Of a stretch of 64,000 bases of DNA, positions 51,292 through 59,215 are shown in pieces. Made by a program: the position numbers and the translations under genes. Positions within the stretch are counted from its first letter, which is position 1; each line of letters opens with the position of its first letter. Below the pieces are notes generated by a model. The model made no database searches. It was not told the DNA's origin and saw only the letters and a program-made list of their open reading frames with translations. The DNA comes from Myxococcales bacterium (lineage in GTDB: Bacteria; Myxococcota_A; Polyangia; Polyangiales; Ga0077539): assembly GCA_030652255.1 (NCBI GenBank), contig JAUSAZ010000106.1, positions 1 through 64,000 of the forward strand, read 5' to 3'.

Positions 51292-52932
51292 TCAATTCAC
51301 GGCGTCAACGGCGTCGGAGCCATCATTCGATGTGGCTTCGCCGCCGCCCAACGCGCGCTCCACGGCCACCACCGTCTGCGCGTCGGGCGCCTCGGGGCCG
51401 TACGCGCCGCGCTCGAGGAGCGCGACCCAGGGGGCCTCCTGACCGGCGAGCAGCGTGGCGCCGACGGCCTCGCGCGGCGTCGGCATCACGGCACCGTCCG
51501 CCGCCGCGGACAGCGCGGGCCGGGCCCGGTCGAACAGCGCCTCGCGCCAGCTGAGCATCCCCACGCGCACCGCGTGGCGGCCAGACCCGAGCCGCCCGAC
51601 CTCGACCCGCCGCGGCTCGTACCCATCCGCCGAGACCACCAGCGTCGTCGAGCGCGCCCGGGCGAGGCTCGTCGGCGCCGAGACCGGTCGCTCGTCCGCG
51701 CCCCCCGGGGCGTAGCGCGCGCCCGGCAGCGCGGCGCCGGTCGAGCGGTCGTAGGCCTCGACGACCACCTCGATCACCCCATCGGGCGCCGCGCCGGTGC
51801 GCACCACGACGTCCCGCTTCGCCTCGACGGGGACCGCCGACGGGGCCGGGAGCCGTACGCCGCGGCGCGCCGCGAGGGCGAGCGTGGCGAGCGCGAGCAG
51901 CGCCCACGGAGCGAGCATCCAGCCCCAGTGGATGGGCGGGGACGGGGCCTCGCCCACCCGGAGCGGCGCGCTCTCGGCGGGCACGAACCACGGGTCGGCG
52001 GGCTCGAAGCGGGCGCGGACGAGCTGGCCCGCGAGCTGGGTGCGCTCGAGGTCGACCTCGAAGACGAACTCCCCCGCGGCGTCGGTGCGCACCGCGGCCA
52101 CGGTCTCGTCGCCGCGCATCAGCCGGACGGGCGCGCCGCCGACGGGCTCGTCCGTGGCGGTGCGCAGTCGACCGCGGAGGCGCGCTCGGGGGTCGTCGCG
52201 ATCGGACACCAGCGCCGCCGTGAGCGTGGTGTCGGCGCGCACCAGCACCGTGCGCCCGGCGCCCTCCACGGTGTGACCGGGGCTCACCTCCACCCGGGGG
52301 CGCAGCGTGTAGATGCCCGCCCTCGGGAAGGCCCCGGCGGGCACGACCAGCATCGCCTGGCCGCCGTCGTCCGTGACGCCAGCGACCGGGTCGCGCAGGG
52401 GCACGGCCCCGACGGAGACGAGGTCGACCGGGAGACCGCGCGGGGAGAGCCACGCGGCGCTGCCCGTGTTGACCCTCACGTTGAAGGGCGGCGGCGCGGC
52501 GGTGGTGGAGAGCGGCGTGGTCGGCGGCGAGAGCTCCACCGTGACGAAGGGCGCGTCGACGTCGATCTCCGCGTGGGCGGTGGCGGCGGCGAAGCGATCG
52601 TCCTCGGCGGAGCTCGCGTCGACGACCAGCACGCGCGCCTGCGGGCCGATGAGCGCCTCGACGTGGACCTCGCCCTGCGCGTCGGTGCGCTCGACGCGGC
52701 GCACCGAGAGGCCGCCCGGGCCGGTGATGGTGATGGTCAGCGTGCGACCCTCGACGGCCGCGCGGCGGTCGTCCCGGAGGAGCACGGTGAGCGAGAGCGA
52801 GTGCCGACCTCCGACCACCCGGGGGTTGAGCGACAGCTCGGTCGCCGTGCGCACGCGTATCGGGAAGGCCGCGACCGCGGGACCGACGACGATGATCACC
52901 GCGCCCAGCAAGAGCGCCAACAACACTCGCAC
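51292..52932 (-). CDS. Envelope protein with Ig-like/carboxypeptidase-regulatory-type domains
   Basis: A 546-residue protein from GTG 52932, which gives a compact signal peptide (VRVLLALLLGAVIIVV); ATG 52980 would add sixteen residues. The extracytoplasmic part has several beta-sandwich repeats of the Big/CarboxypepD_reg kind (GRTLTITITGPGGLSVRRVERTDAQG, GTVLV-type strands, RLRTATDEPVGGAPVRLM with TDAAGEFVF). One membrane helix (WMLAPWALLALATLALAA) lies near residue 375. A second regulatory-type domain (GYEPRRVEVGRLGSG) and a 90-residue helical tail follow. Function unknown; probably a structural envelope protein. Confidence 0.65.
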   Translation of the reverse strand: MRVLLALLLGAVIIVVGPAVAAFPIRVRTATELSLNPRVVGGRHSLSLTVLLRDDRRAAVEGRTLTITITGPGGLSVRRVERTDAQGEVHVEALIGPQARVLVVDASSAEDDRFAAATAHAEIDVDAPFVTVELSPPTTPLSTTAAPPPFNVRVNTGSAAWLSPRGLPVDLVSVGAVPLRDPVAGVTDDGGQAMLVVPAGAFPRAGIYTLRPRVEVSPGHTVEGAGRTVLVRADTTLTAALVSDRDDPRARLRGRLRTATDEPVGGAPVRLMRGDETVAAVRTDAAGEFVFEVDLERTQLAGQLVRARFEPADPWFVPAESAPLRVGEAPSPPIHWGWMLAPWALLALATLALAARRGVRLPAPSAVPVEAKRDVVVRTGAAPDGVIEVVVEAYDRSTGAALPGARYAPGGADERPVSAPTSLARARSTTLVVSADGYEPRRVEVGRLGSGRHAVRVGMLSWREALFDRARPALSAAADGAVMPTPREAVGATLLAGQEAPWVALLERGAYGPEAPDAQTVVAVERALGGGEATSNDGSDAVDAVN

Positions 52933-53031
52933 CGCGTCGCAGGGTGGACCGGGCGCGGCGCCCCTGGCAAGCGCGCACATCGCGTCGATTGCCCGCCCAC
53001 GGAGGAGTAGGATCCCCGCAAGTACCCGCCC

Positions 53032-53862
53032 ATGGAACCCACCCCCGAGAAGGCGCCCGGCGCGCCAGTTGTCCCCGTCGACCCCGCCGCGAAGCCCCGC
53101 CGCCGGATGCGAAACTTCCTGCTGGAGCCGCGGTTCCAGGTTCGCTACGCGGGCCTCCTGGCGGGCGTGGCGCTGGCGGTGTTCACCGTGCTGGGCGTGG
53201 TGATCGTCCAGAGCGGGCGGGTCGCCGCCGAGGTGTCCAACGCCGCCGTCGACCTCGCGGGCGTCGCGGCCGACCAGGCCGAGCGCGCGCTTCAGGAGAG
53301 CCAGGCGAGCGCCGGGCTCCTGCGGCTCCAGCGCCTCTCGGACAGCGGCGGCGACCCGGCGGTCGCCCGCGCGATGGAGTCCGAGCTCGACGCCGTGGAG
53401 GCCCAGGGGCGGAGCTTCCTCCGCGCGGTGCACCAGCAGCGGGAGCAGGCGCACCAGAAGCGCGTCGCGATCGATGCGGTGCGTCGGCGGGTCAACTGGA
53501 TCGTGCTCGCGACGGGCCTCGCCCTCGCCCTGTCGCTCTTCGCGGTGGGCATCGTGCTCTCGCACCGCATCGTCGGCCCGTCCTACCGTCTGAAGAAGCT
53601 CTTCTGGAAGGTCAGCCAGGGTGACCTCGCCATCACCGAGAAGCTTCGCGGCGGCGACGAGCTCGTCGACCTGTTCGACGCCTTCACCTCGATGGTGGCC
53701 TCGCTGCGGGCGCAGCACGCCGGCGACCTGGCGGGCCTCGACGCGGCGCTGCGCCAGCTGGCGAAGTCCCACCCCGACGAGGAGGGCGTGAAGGCCCTGC
53801 GCGCCGCCATCGACCGGATGCGTCAGCGCCGCGGGGCGAAGGACGACACCGCCGCCCTCTAG
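53032..53862 (+). CDS. HAMP-domain membrane protein, MCP-like without signalling domain
   Basis: A 276-residue protein from ATG 53032. A basic N-terminus, membrane helix 1 (YAGLLAGVALAVFTVLGVVIV), a periplasmic helical domain of about 90 residues and membrane helix 2 (WIVLATGLALALSLFAVGIVL) precede a HAMP-like segment (HRIVGPSYRLKKLFWKVSQGDLAITEKLRGGDELVDL). A short C-terminal helix follows with no kinase, MCP or cyclase output. It may act as a regulatory subunit for another sensor. Its TAG shares CTAG with the convergent gene. Confidence 0.75.
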   Translation: MEPTPEKAPGAPVVPVDPAAKPRRRMRNFLLEPRFQVRYAGLLAGVALAVFTVLGVVIVQSGRVAAEVSNAAVDLAGVAADQAERALQESQASAGLLRLQRLSDSGGDPAVARAMESELDAVEAQGRSFLRAVHQQREQAHQKRVAIDAVRRRVNWIVLATGLALALSLFAVGIVLSHRIVGPSYRLKKLFWKVSQGDLAITEKLRGGDELVDLFDAFTSMVASLRAQHAGDLAGLDAALRQLAKSHPDEEGVKALRAAIDRMRQRRGAKDDTAAL

Positions 53863-54605
53863 CGGCGGGCCGGGCCCTTCAGCACCCCGTCGGGGTCGAG
53901 CGTGTAGGGACCCGTCGGGATGCGGGGCAGCACCGGGATGACCTTCTCGCGGAGCTCTTCGGGGCAGGCCCAGCCCTTCTCGGCGAGGCCCTCGGCGACG
54001 TTGGTGCGGATGCGCATCGAGTCGTCGCGCACCAGGAGCGCGAAGATGCCCGGGGCGCTCCTGGCGTCGCCCTGTGCGAGGAGCGTGCGGACGGCGTGGA
54101 AGCGGGTGTCTTCGCTCACGTCATCGAGGAAGGGCGCGACCGCGTCGGGCACCCTCGGGTCGGGGCAGTCTTCGAGGGCGATGATCGCCTGGATCTTCCG
54201 CTCGGCGTTCTTCTGGTACGCCGTCTCCTCGCCGGAGAGCACGTCGATGAGCTCGCCCGCGAAGAGCTCGGGGGTGAGCAGCGCCCGAAGGATCTTGATG
54301 GGCCAGTTGACCGCCTGCGCCTTGCGGAGGAACTCCTTCACCGGCTCGATCGCCGTCTCCGACTCGGAGATGTGCTCGAGGATGAACTGCTTCTCCTCGC
54401 GGTCGGTGATGGAGGGGTCGACGTTGAAGTTGAAGCGCGGCAGGAGCGCGCGCCACGCCTCGTCCGTCGCGACGTTGCAGAGGTACTCGATGGACGCGAA
54501 GCGGTCGGGGCTCATGGCCCGCTTGTCGAGCACCCGCTCGGCGTGCTTCTGAAGCGGGTCAGCCCCGCCGGCGTTGCGTCCCCGGAGAAAGTCGAAGAGT
54601 CCCAT
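53859..54605 (-). CDS. HEAT-repeat-like protein
   Basis: A 248-residue cytoplasmic protein from ATG 54605. The N-terminus MGLFDFLRGR resembles membrane-peripheral proteins. The rest is alpha-solenoid-like, with HEAT-type units (AIEPVKEFLRKAQAVNWPIKILRALL, AIIALEDCPDPRVPDAVAPFLDD, FHAVRTLLAQGDARSAPGIFALLV, TNVAEGLAEKGW). It probably serves as a protein-binding scaffold. It lies 56 bases downstream of a sensor-like gene on the same strand. Confidence 0.75.
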   Translation of the reverse strand: MGLFDFLRGRNAGGADPLQKHAERVLDKRAMSPDRFASIEYLCNVATDEAWRALLPRFNFNVDPSITDREEKQFILEHISESETAIEPVKEFLRKAQAVNWPIKILRALLTPELFAGELIDVLSGEETAYQKNAERKIQAIIALEDCPDPRVPDAVAPFLDDVSEDTRFHAVRTLLAQGDARSAPGIFALLVRDDSMRIRTNVAEGLAEKGWACPEELREKVIPVLPRIPTGPYTLDPDGVLKGPARR

Positions 54606-54661
54606 ATACGGCGCGGTCCTATACTCCAGGACCGCGCCCCGCGCACGTCTTCCGACGGACT

Positions 54662-55789
54662 TCAGCCGTCGCCGCTGCCCTCGTCGCCTTCGCCGGTGAG
54701 CGAGGCCACGAGCTGGTTGATGCGGTACACGATGCCGCCGAGCTCGGCGTGCTCGACGTTGATGCGGTGCTGCGTGTTGCCGTTGACGATCGTGAGGAGC
54801 CCCTCCTCGATCTGCTCGATGGGCTTCTCGAAGTACTGCGCCACGAAGAGGTTGTACCCGATGGCCATCGCGAGCCCGAGGAGCATGGTGGCCAGCACCG
54901 GGAAGGCCACGTCGTTGGCCGGGGCCTGCGCCGCGGTGAGGCTGCGCAGCACGATCGCGCCCGCCTGCTGGGTGAAGGCGCCGGGCATCGGCATCATGCG
55001 GGCGAGGTACTCCTGGCCGCCGAGGGAGAAGCGCGCCTCGGAGCGGCCGCGGATGAGCTGCTCGCCGCCGGCCGCCGGGGAGTTGGCCCAGGCGACGAGC
55101 TCTTCCTTCTCGCGCTGCGAGCCCACCGACAGGGACTGCACGGTGTAGCGCGCGCCCTCGCGGAAGATGTACCCGACGCCGACGCTGATGCGCTCGCCGT
55201 CGTTGCGCGCCGCGCTGTCGGCGACCGCGAAGCCCGCCAGGACGCCGCCGCGGATGTGACCGTCGGCGATGACCGGCACGACCGCGACCTCCATCCACCC
55301 CTGGTCGCCATAACGGATGAAGTCCCGCACCGAGTGGCCGGTGGCCCCGTCGAAGGCCTGACGCACCGCGGGAAACTCCGCGCGGAGGTCGCGCCCGACG
55401 TCGAGGTTGCGCTCGGCGTTGCGCGCGAGCACGCGGCCCTCGGCGTTGAGGAGCACCACGAGCTCGGCGGGGCGGTTGCGGCGCGGGAGCGTGCCGAGCT
55501 GCCGCGAGACGCTCTGGGAGACCGCGAAGGCCGCCTCGCGCTGGGCGCTCTCGCTGTCGCCCGTGTACACGCCGCTGACCTCGGCGGACTTCGACGCGGC
55601 CTCGACGGCCTCGACGAAGAGGTCGCCGTCCTGTGCGCGCACGGCTTCGAGCAGGGCCACGGAGCGCATCACCGATGGCGACACGTCCTGGAGCAGCGCC
55701 TCGGAGGCCCGGCCCCGCACGAGGAACCACCCGATGAGGCTGATCAAGACGACCGTGACGACGTTACCGGCGAGAATCTTCCATCGCAT
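54662..55789 (-). CDS. Membrane sensor-like protein with periplasmic Cache-like domain
   Basis: A 375-residue protein. I chose ATG 55789 because GGTGGAG lies eight bases before it and membrane helix 1 (VVTVVLISLIGWFLV) follows directly; a TTG at 55837 would add sixteen residues. A periplasmic region of about 260 residues has Cache/PAS-like strands (AELVVLLNAEGRVLARNAE, WMEVAVVPVIADGHIRGGVLAGFAV). Helix 2 (FPVLATMLLGLAMAIGYNLFV) leads to a short HAMP-like segment (EKPIEQIEEGLLTIVNGN) and ends without an output domain. With the HAMP protein at 53032 it suggests split sensors. Confidence 0.7.
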   Translation of the reverse strand: MRWKILAGNVVTVVLISLIGWFLVRGRASEALLQDVSPSVMRSVALLEAVRAQDGDLFVEAVEAASKSAEVSGVYTGDSESAQREAAFAVSQSVSRQLGTLPRRNRPAELVVLLNAEGRVLARNAERNLDVGRDLRAEFPAVRQAFDGATGHSVRDFIRYGDQGWMEVAVVPVIADGHIRGGVLAGFAVADSAARNDGERISVGVGYIFREGARYTVQSLSVGSQREKEELVAWANSPAAGGEQLIRGRSEARFSLGGQEYLARMMPMPGAFTQQAGAIVLRSLTAAQAPANDVAFPVLATMLLGLAMAIGYNLFVAQYFEKPIEQIEEGLLTIVNGNTQHRINVEHAELGGIVYRINQLVASLTGEGDEGSGDG

Positions 55790-55884
55790 CGTACGCTCCA
55801 CCCATCGGAGAGACTGCTGCCGGGCGAGTTCGCTCAATCAGGGCGGAGCCGCGACGACCCCTTCCGCGCGCGACGCTCGTTGGC

Positions 55885-55922
55885 GATACTCCGTCGGAGG
55901 TATCACCCCGGCGAGAGCCGGG
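55885..55922 (+). promoter_or_regulatory. Inverted repeat and hairpin upstream of the deacetylase-like gene
   Basis: GATAC-TCCG-T-CGGA-G-GTATC (55885-55904) is a near-perfect 20-base inverted repeat in the 163-base gap between divergent genes. It is followed by a perfect CCCGGC-GAGA-GCCGGG hairpin (55907-55922) ending 30 bases before the ATG. The first may be an operator, the second a leader hairpin. Confidence 0.35.
55894..55913. repeat. 20-base intergenic motif, copy 2
   Basis: TCGGAGGTATCACCCCGGCG differs at two positions from 12021-12040, and both copies are followed by GGTCAA within a few bases. Each sits between divergent genes. Confidence 0.4.
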
Positions 55923-55952
55923 TCAAGACGCTCGGAGGAAGCCACACCCGCG

Positions 55953-57044
55953 ATGTCCGAAGCCCCCGCACCGAAGTTCCCGCTGACGATCTGGTCGGAC
56001 CCGCGGTTCCAGTCGCACCAGTCGAGCGGGTATCACCCCGAGCGGCCGGCCCGCCTCGACGCCGCCCTCCGCGGCGCCCGCGCCGTCGTCGCCGAGGCCC
56101 ACGGCGAGGAGCGCACCGTCCGCGCGCCCGCCACCCGCGAGGCCCTCTCCCGGGTGCACGGCGCGGCCTACCTCGACAGCCTCGACGCCGCAGACGCGAA
56201 GGGCGCGCGGGTGCAGCTCGACCCCGACACCTACTTCGGCCCCGGCAGCCTGGCCGCCGCCACGCTGGCGGCCGGCGGGGCCGTCGCGATGGTCGAGGCC
56301 CTCCTCGCCGGGGAGACCGAGCTCGGGATGCTGCTGGCCCGTCCGCCCGGCCACCACGCGATGCGCGACCGGGCGATGGGCTTCTGCGTGTTCAACAACG
56401 TCGCCGTGGGCGCCGCGCACGCGCGCTCCCTCGGCGCCCGCCGGGTGGCCATCGTCGACTGGGACGTGCACCACGGCAACGGCACCCAGGACATCTTCTG
56501 GCGCGACCCCGACGTGCTGTTCATCTCCCTGCACCAGGCGCCCCTCTACCCCGACAGCGGCTGGGTCGGGGAGCACGGCGAGGGCGACGGCGAGGGCACC
56601 ACCATCAACCTCCCCTTCCCCGCGGCGGGCGACGGCGCCCTCTACGCCGCCGCCTTCGAGCGGGTCGTGCTCCCGGTGCTCGACGAGGCGAAGCCCGACC
56701 TCATCCTGGTCTCCGCGGGCTACGACGGCCACGCGCGCGATCCCCTCGCGAGCATGCTGCTGCGCGACGACGACTACGCCTGGATGGCCGCCCGCCTCCG
56801 GGAGGCCGCGCGCCGCTGGTGCCACGGCCGCATCGGCTTCTGCCTGGAGGGCGGCTACGACCTCGGCGCGCTCGAGCTGGGCGTGGCCGCGACCCTCCGC
56901 GGCGCGCTCGACCCCGCGGCGCACCCGACGCCCACCGAGGGCGCCCCTCCCCCGGCCGCGGAGCGCATCGTCGACGGGGTGGTGCGCGCGGCGTCGCCCT
57001 GGTGGCGGTGCCTGCGCGAGGGCGCCGCGGTCAGCGCTGCGTGA
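55953..57044 (+). CDS. Histone deacetylase-family (AcuC/acetylpolyamine amidohydrolase) enzyme
   Basis: A 363-residue protein from ATG 55953, with GGAGGAA upstream. HDAC signatures are complete: GYHPERPARL (27-36), RPPGHHA with His134-135, GFCVFNNVAVGA, DWDVHHGNGTQD with zinc ligands Asp171 and His173, SAGYDGHARDP (third ligand Asp), and LEGGYD with the catalytic Tyr. It removes acetyl groups from lysine, polyamine or a related amide. Its last 14 bases overlap the convergent TPR gene. Confidence 0.9.
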   Translation: MSEAPAPKFPLTIWSDPRFQSHQSSGYHPERPARLDAALRGARAVVAEAHGEERTVRAPATREALSRVHGAAYLDSLDAADAKGARVQLDPDTYFGPGSLAAATLAAGGAVAMVEALLAGETELGMLLARPPGHHAMRDRAMGFCVFNNVAVGAAHARSLGARRVAIVDWDVHHGNGTQDIFWRDPDVLFISLHQAPLYPDSGWVGEHGEGDGEGTTINLPFPAAGDGALYAAAFERVVLPVLDEAKPDLILVSAGYDGHARDPLASMLLRDDDYAWMAARLREAARRWCHGRIGFCLEGGYDLGALELGVAATLRGALDPAAHPTPTEGAPPPAAERIVDGVVRAASPWWRCLREGAAVSAA

Positions 57045-57909
57045 CGGTGGTGCTCGACGCCCGCTCGACGAAGAAGGCCACCGCCGCGCCCACCGCGAGG
57101 AGCGCGCCCGTGCCGAGCAGGATGTCCGAGCGATCGGCGGCGTCCCACTGCGCGCTGCACCCGTTGCAGTCCTCGCCCGCCGCGCGGATGGCGAAGTAGC
57201 CGCTCACGCCCAGGGACACGAGCCCGAGCCCGCCGAGCACGGCGCTCGCGATGTGCGGCGCCGGCCGGGTGCGATACACCGTCGACCGCGCCGGGTTGCT
57301 GAACACCGCCGCGGACTCGCCGGCGCGCACCCTCACCTGCGCCACCCACGGCTGCATCCCCGGGCGCAGGACCTCCACCCGGTGCGTGCCCTCTGCGATG
57401 GAAGCCGGGCTGGCCAGCGCGGCGGCGCGCTGGGGGCGGCCGTCGAGCACCACCCTGGTCGCTACCACGTCGCCCTCCACGGCGACGCGGAGGGTCTGGC
57501 CCACGGCCTGGCGCGCGAGGGCCGCGCGGCGGATCTCGTCGAGGCGCTCGAGCTCGGTGATGTGCCGCTCGACCTCCGCGCGGTCGGGCGGGTCGACCTT
57601 GTCGCGGAGGTACCGCCGGAGGTCGTCGACCGCGCCGCGGTAGTCGAGCAGCATCTCCCGCGCGCGCGCCATGTTGAACCAGAGCTCTGGCGTGGGCACC
57701 GCGGCGTTGGCCAGCTCGAACTCGTGGATCGCCGCGCTGTAGTCCCGCTGCCGGAACTGCTGCAACCCCGCCGCGATGTGCCGCTGCGCCTCGTCGATGC
57801 GCGACCCGGCGGGCGCGTCGCTCGGAGCCGCGGTCTGCGCGACGGCGCCCCGGCCCGCGCCAGAGAGCGCCGCGAGGATCACCAGCGCCGACGCCGCGGG
57901 GCGCGACAT
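57031..57909 (-). CDS. Exported TPR/PEGA-type envelope protein (paralogue of the 37917 gene)
   Basis: A 292-residue protein from ATG 57909, overlapping the previous stop (ATGA). The signal peptide ends AVAQ. TPR units follow (AQRHIAAGLQQFRQRDYSAAIHEFELANAAV, ELWFNMARAREMLLDYRGAVDDLRRYL), then a PEGA-like segment (RVVLDGRPQRAAALASPASIAEGTHRVEVLRPG) and two membrane helices (IASAVLGGLGLVSLGVSGYFA, ILLGTGALLAVGAAVAFFV) around a CNGC loop. The layout equals that of the protein at 37917-38972. Confidence 0.75.
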   Translation of the reverse strand: MSRPAASALVILAALSGAGRGAVAQTAAPSDAPAGSRIDEAQRHIAAGLQQFRQRDYSAAIHEFELANAAVPTPELWFNMARAREMLLDYRGAVDDLRRYLRDKVDPPDRAEVERHITELERLDEIRRAALARQAVGQTLRVAVEGDVVATRVVLDGRPQRAAALASPASIAEGTHRVEVLRPGMQPWVAQVRVRAGESAAVFSNPARSTVYRTRPAPHIASAVLGGLGLVSLGVSGYFAIRAAGEDCNGCSAQWDAADRSDILLGTGALLAVGAAVAFFVERASSTTVTQR

Positions 57910-59201
57910 CACACGCCGCGCAGGAGGTTGCGCAGCCAGACGATCTTCCAGGAGCCCGCGAAGCCCGCCATGAGCCACGGGTCGCGCTCCATGAGCCGGC
58001 GGGTGATCCACCCCGCGCGGTTGTAGTCCGAGCCGCCGGTGAGCATCACGACGCTGCCGCCCCGAGGGTCGGCCACGACGTCCCAGCGGTGCGTGGCGTC
58101 GACGTAGTCCCCGGAGATGCCCTCGTGCCAGGCGACGTTGTCCCCGAAGCGCGCACGCTGCTCGCCCTCCAGGCGGCTCAGCGGGTTCTCGACCACGCTG
58201 CGGAAGCGCACCGAGCCCTCCGGGTCGTCGGCGCCGCGGGGGAGCACCTCGACCTCGCGCATGGAGCCCCACACCCGGGTGTACGAGGCCACGTCGCGCA
58301 GCCGGGTCATGACCGCGGCGGGCTCGGCGGGCGTCCACGCGGCGACGGTCACCTGCCGCACGGCCCCCTCGTCGGTGAGCAGCAACGACAGCACGGTGCC
58401 CTCGTGGGCGAGCCCGACCCAGTCGCCCGGCGGCGGCGGCGCGAGCTCCCCCGGGGGCACGCTCCCGGTCGCCGGACGCATGGGCACCTGGCGGCCCCCG
58501 AGGATCTCCGCGCGACGCACGGCGCCCAGCGCGAGCACCGTGTCCGTCGCGATGTTCATGCCCGCGATGGCCGAGGGCGATCGGCGCGCCACCTGGCGCA
58601 GGAGCCAGTGCCCCTCGGAGGGGTCGCCCCAGGTGGTCAGGGCCACCACGCTGCGCGCGTCGCCGTCGGGGAAGAGGTCCCAGCGCGACCCGCCGGGGCC
58701 CGTCTCGGACTGGGTGACCACCACGTCGATGCGCCGCTCGCTGGTCTCGTGCATCTCGCAGAGGGCGTGCACGTTGAAGAGCGGCGCGGCCACCTCGAAG
58801 CGGAAGGCCGTGCGCGACGCGTGCTGCGAGAGGATCTCCACGCTGCGCAGGATGGGCATGAAGGTCGGGTACTCGGCCGGGGTGGCGATCACCTGGCGCA
58901 CCCGCCCGGCGGCCACGTTGGCCAGGGTGACGAGCGTGATGCGCGCGTCGGGCCCGGCGTCGGCGTCGCGCACGATGAAGGCCGGGCCGCGCGAGAGCAG
59001 CGGTCGGAGGGCCGCGAGCACCGCCCCGCTCGGGGCCTGGAGCAGGCGCACCGGGGCGCCGTCGGCGCGATGCGCCGGGGCCGCAGCACCGTCGGCGGGA
59101 GGTGTCGGGGCGCCGGCGGCGCGCGCGCGGGGCGCAGTCGCGCACCCCAGGTGGAGGCTCAGCAGCGCTGCGAGCGCCTTGACGACCGGACCCTTGTGCA
59201 T
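57909..59201 (-). CDS. Lipoprotein with two tandem SRPBCC (START/COQ10-like) domains
   Basis: A 430-residue protein from ATG 59201, with AGGAG upstream. The signal peptide ends at LHLGC (Cys20), followed by an Ala/Pro linker. Two similar lipid-binding-type domains follow. The first has VIATPAEYPTFMPILRSVEIL...FRFEVAAPLFNVHA and WDLFPDGDA. The second has VTVAAWTPAEPAAVMTRLRDVASYTRVWGSMREVEVL, RFRSVVENPLSRLE and WDVVADPRGGS. The SRPBCC fold binds hydrophobic ligands, so this may carry lipids or polyketides in the envelope. Its start lies only 14 bases from the divergent acyl-CoA ligase start. Confidence 0.75.
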   Translation of the reverse strand: MHKGPVVKALAALLSLHLGCATAPRARAAGAPTPPADGAAAPAHRADGAPVRLLQAPSGAVLAALRPLLSRGPAFIVRDADAGPDARITLVTLANVAAGRVRQVIATPAEYPTFMPILRSVEILSQHASRTAFRFEVAAPLFNVHALCEMHETSERRIDVVVTQSETGPGGSRWDLFPDGDARSVVALTTWGDPSEGHWLLRQVARRSPSAIAGMNIATDTVLALGAVRRAEILGGRQVPMRPATGSVPPGELAPPPPGDWVGLAHEGTVLSLLLTDEGAVRQVTVAAWTPAEPAAVMTRLRDVASYTRVWGSMREVEVLPRGADDPEGSVRFRSVVENPLSRLEGEQRARFGDNVAWHEGISGDYVDATHRWDVVADPRGGSVVMLTGGSDYNRAGWITRRLMERDPWLMAGFAGSWKIVWLRNLLRGV

Positions 59202-59215
59202 GGCAACTCCTGCCC

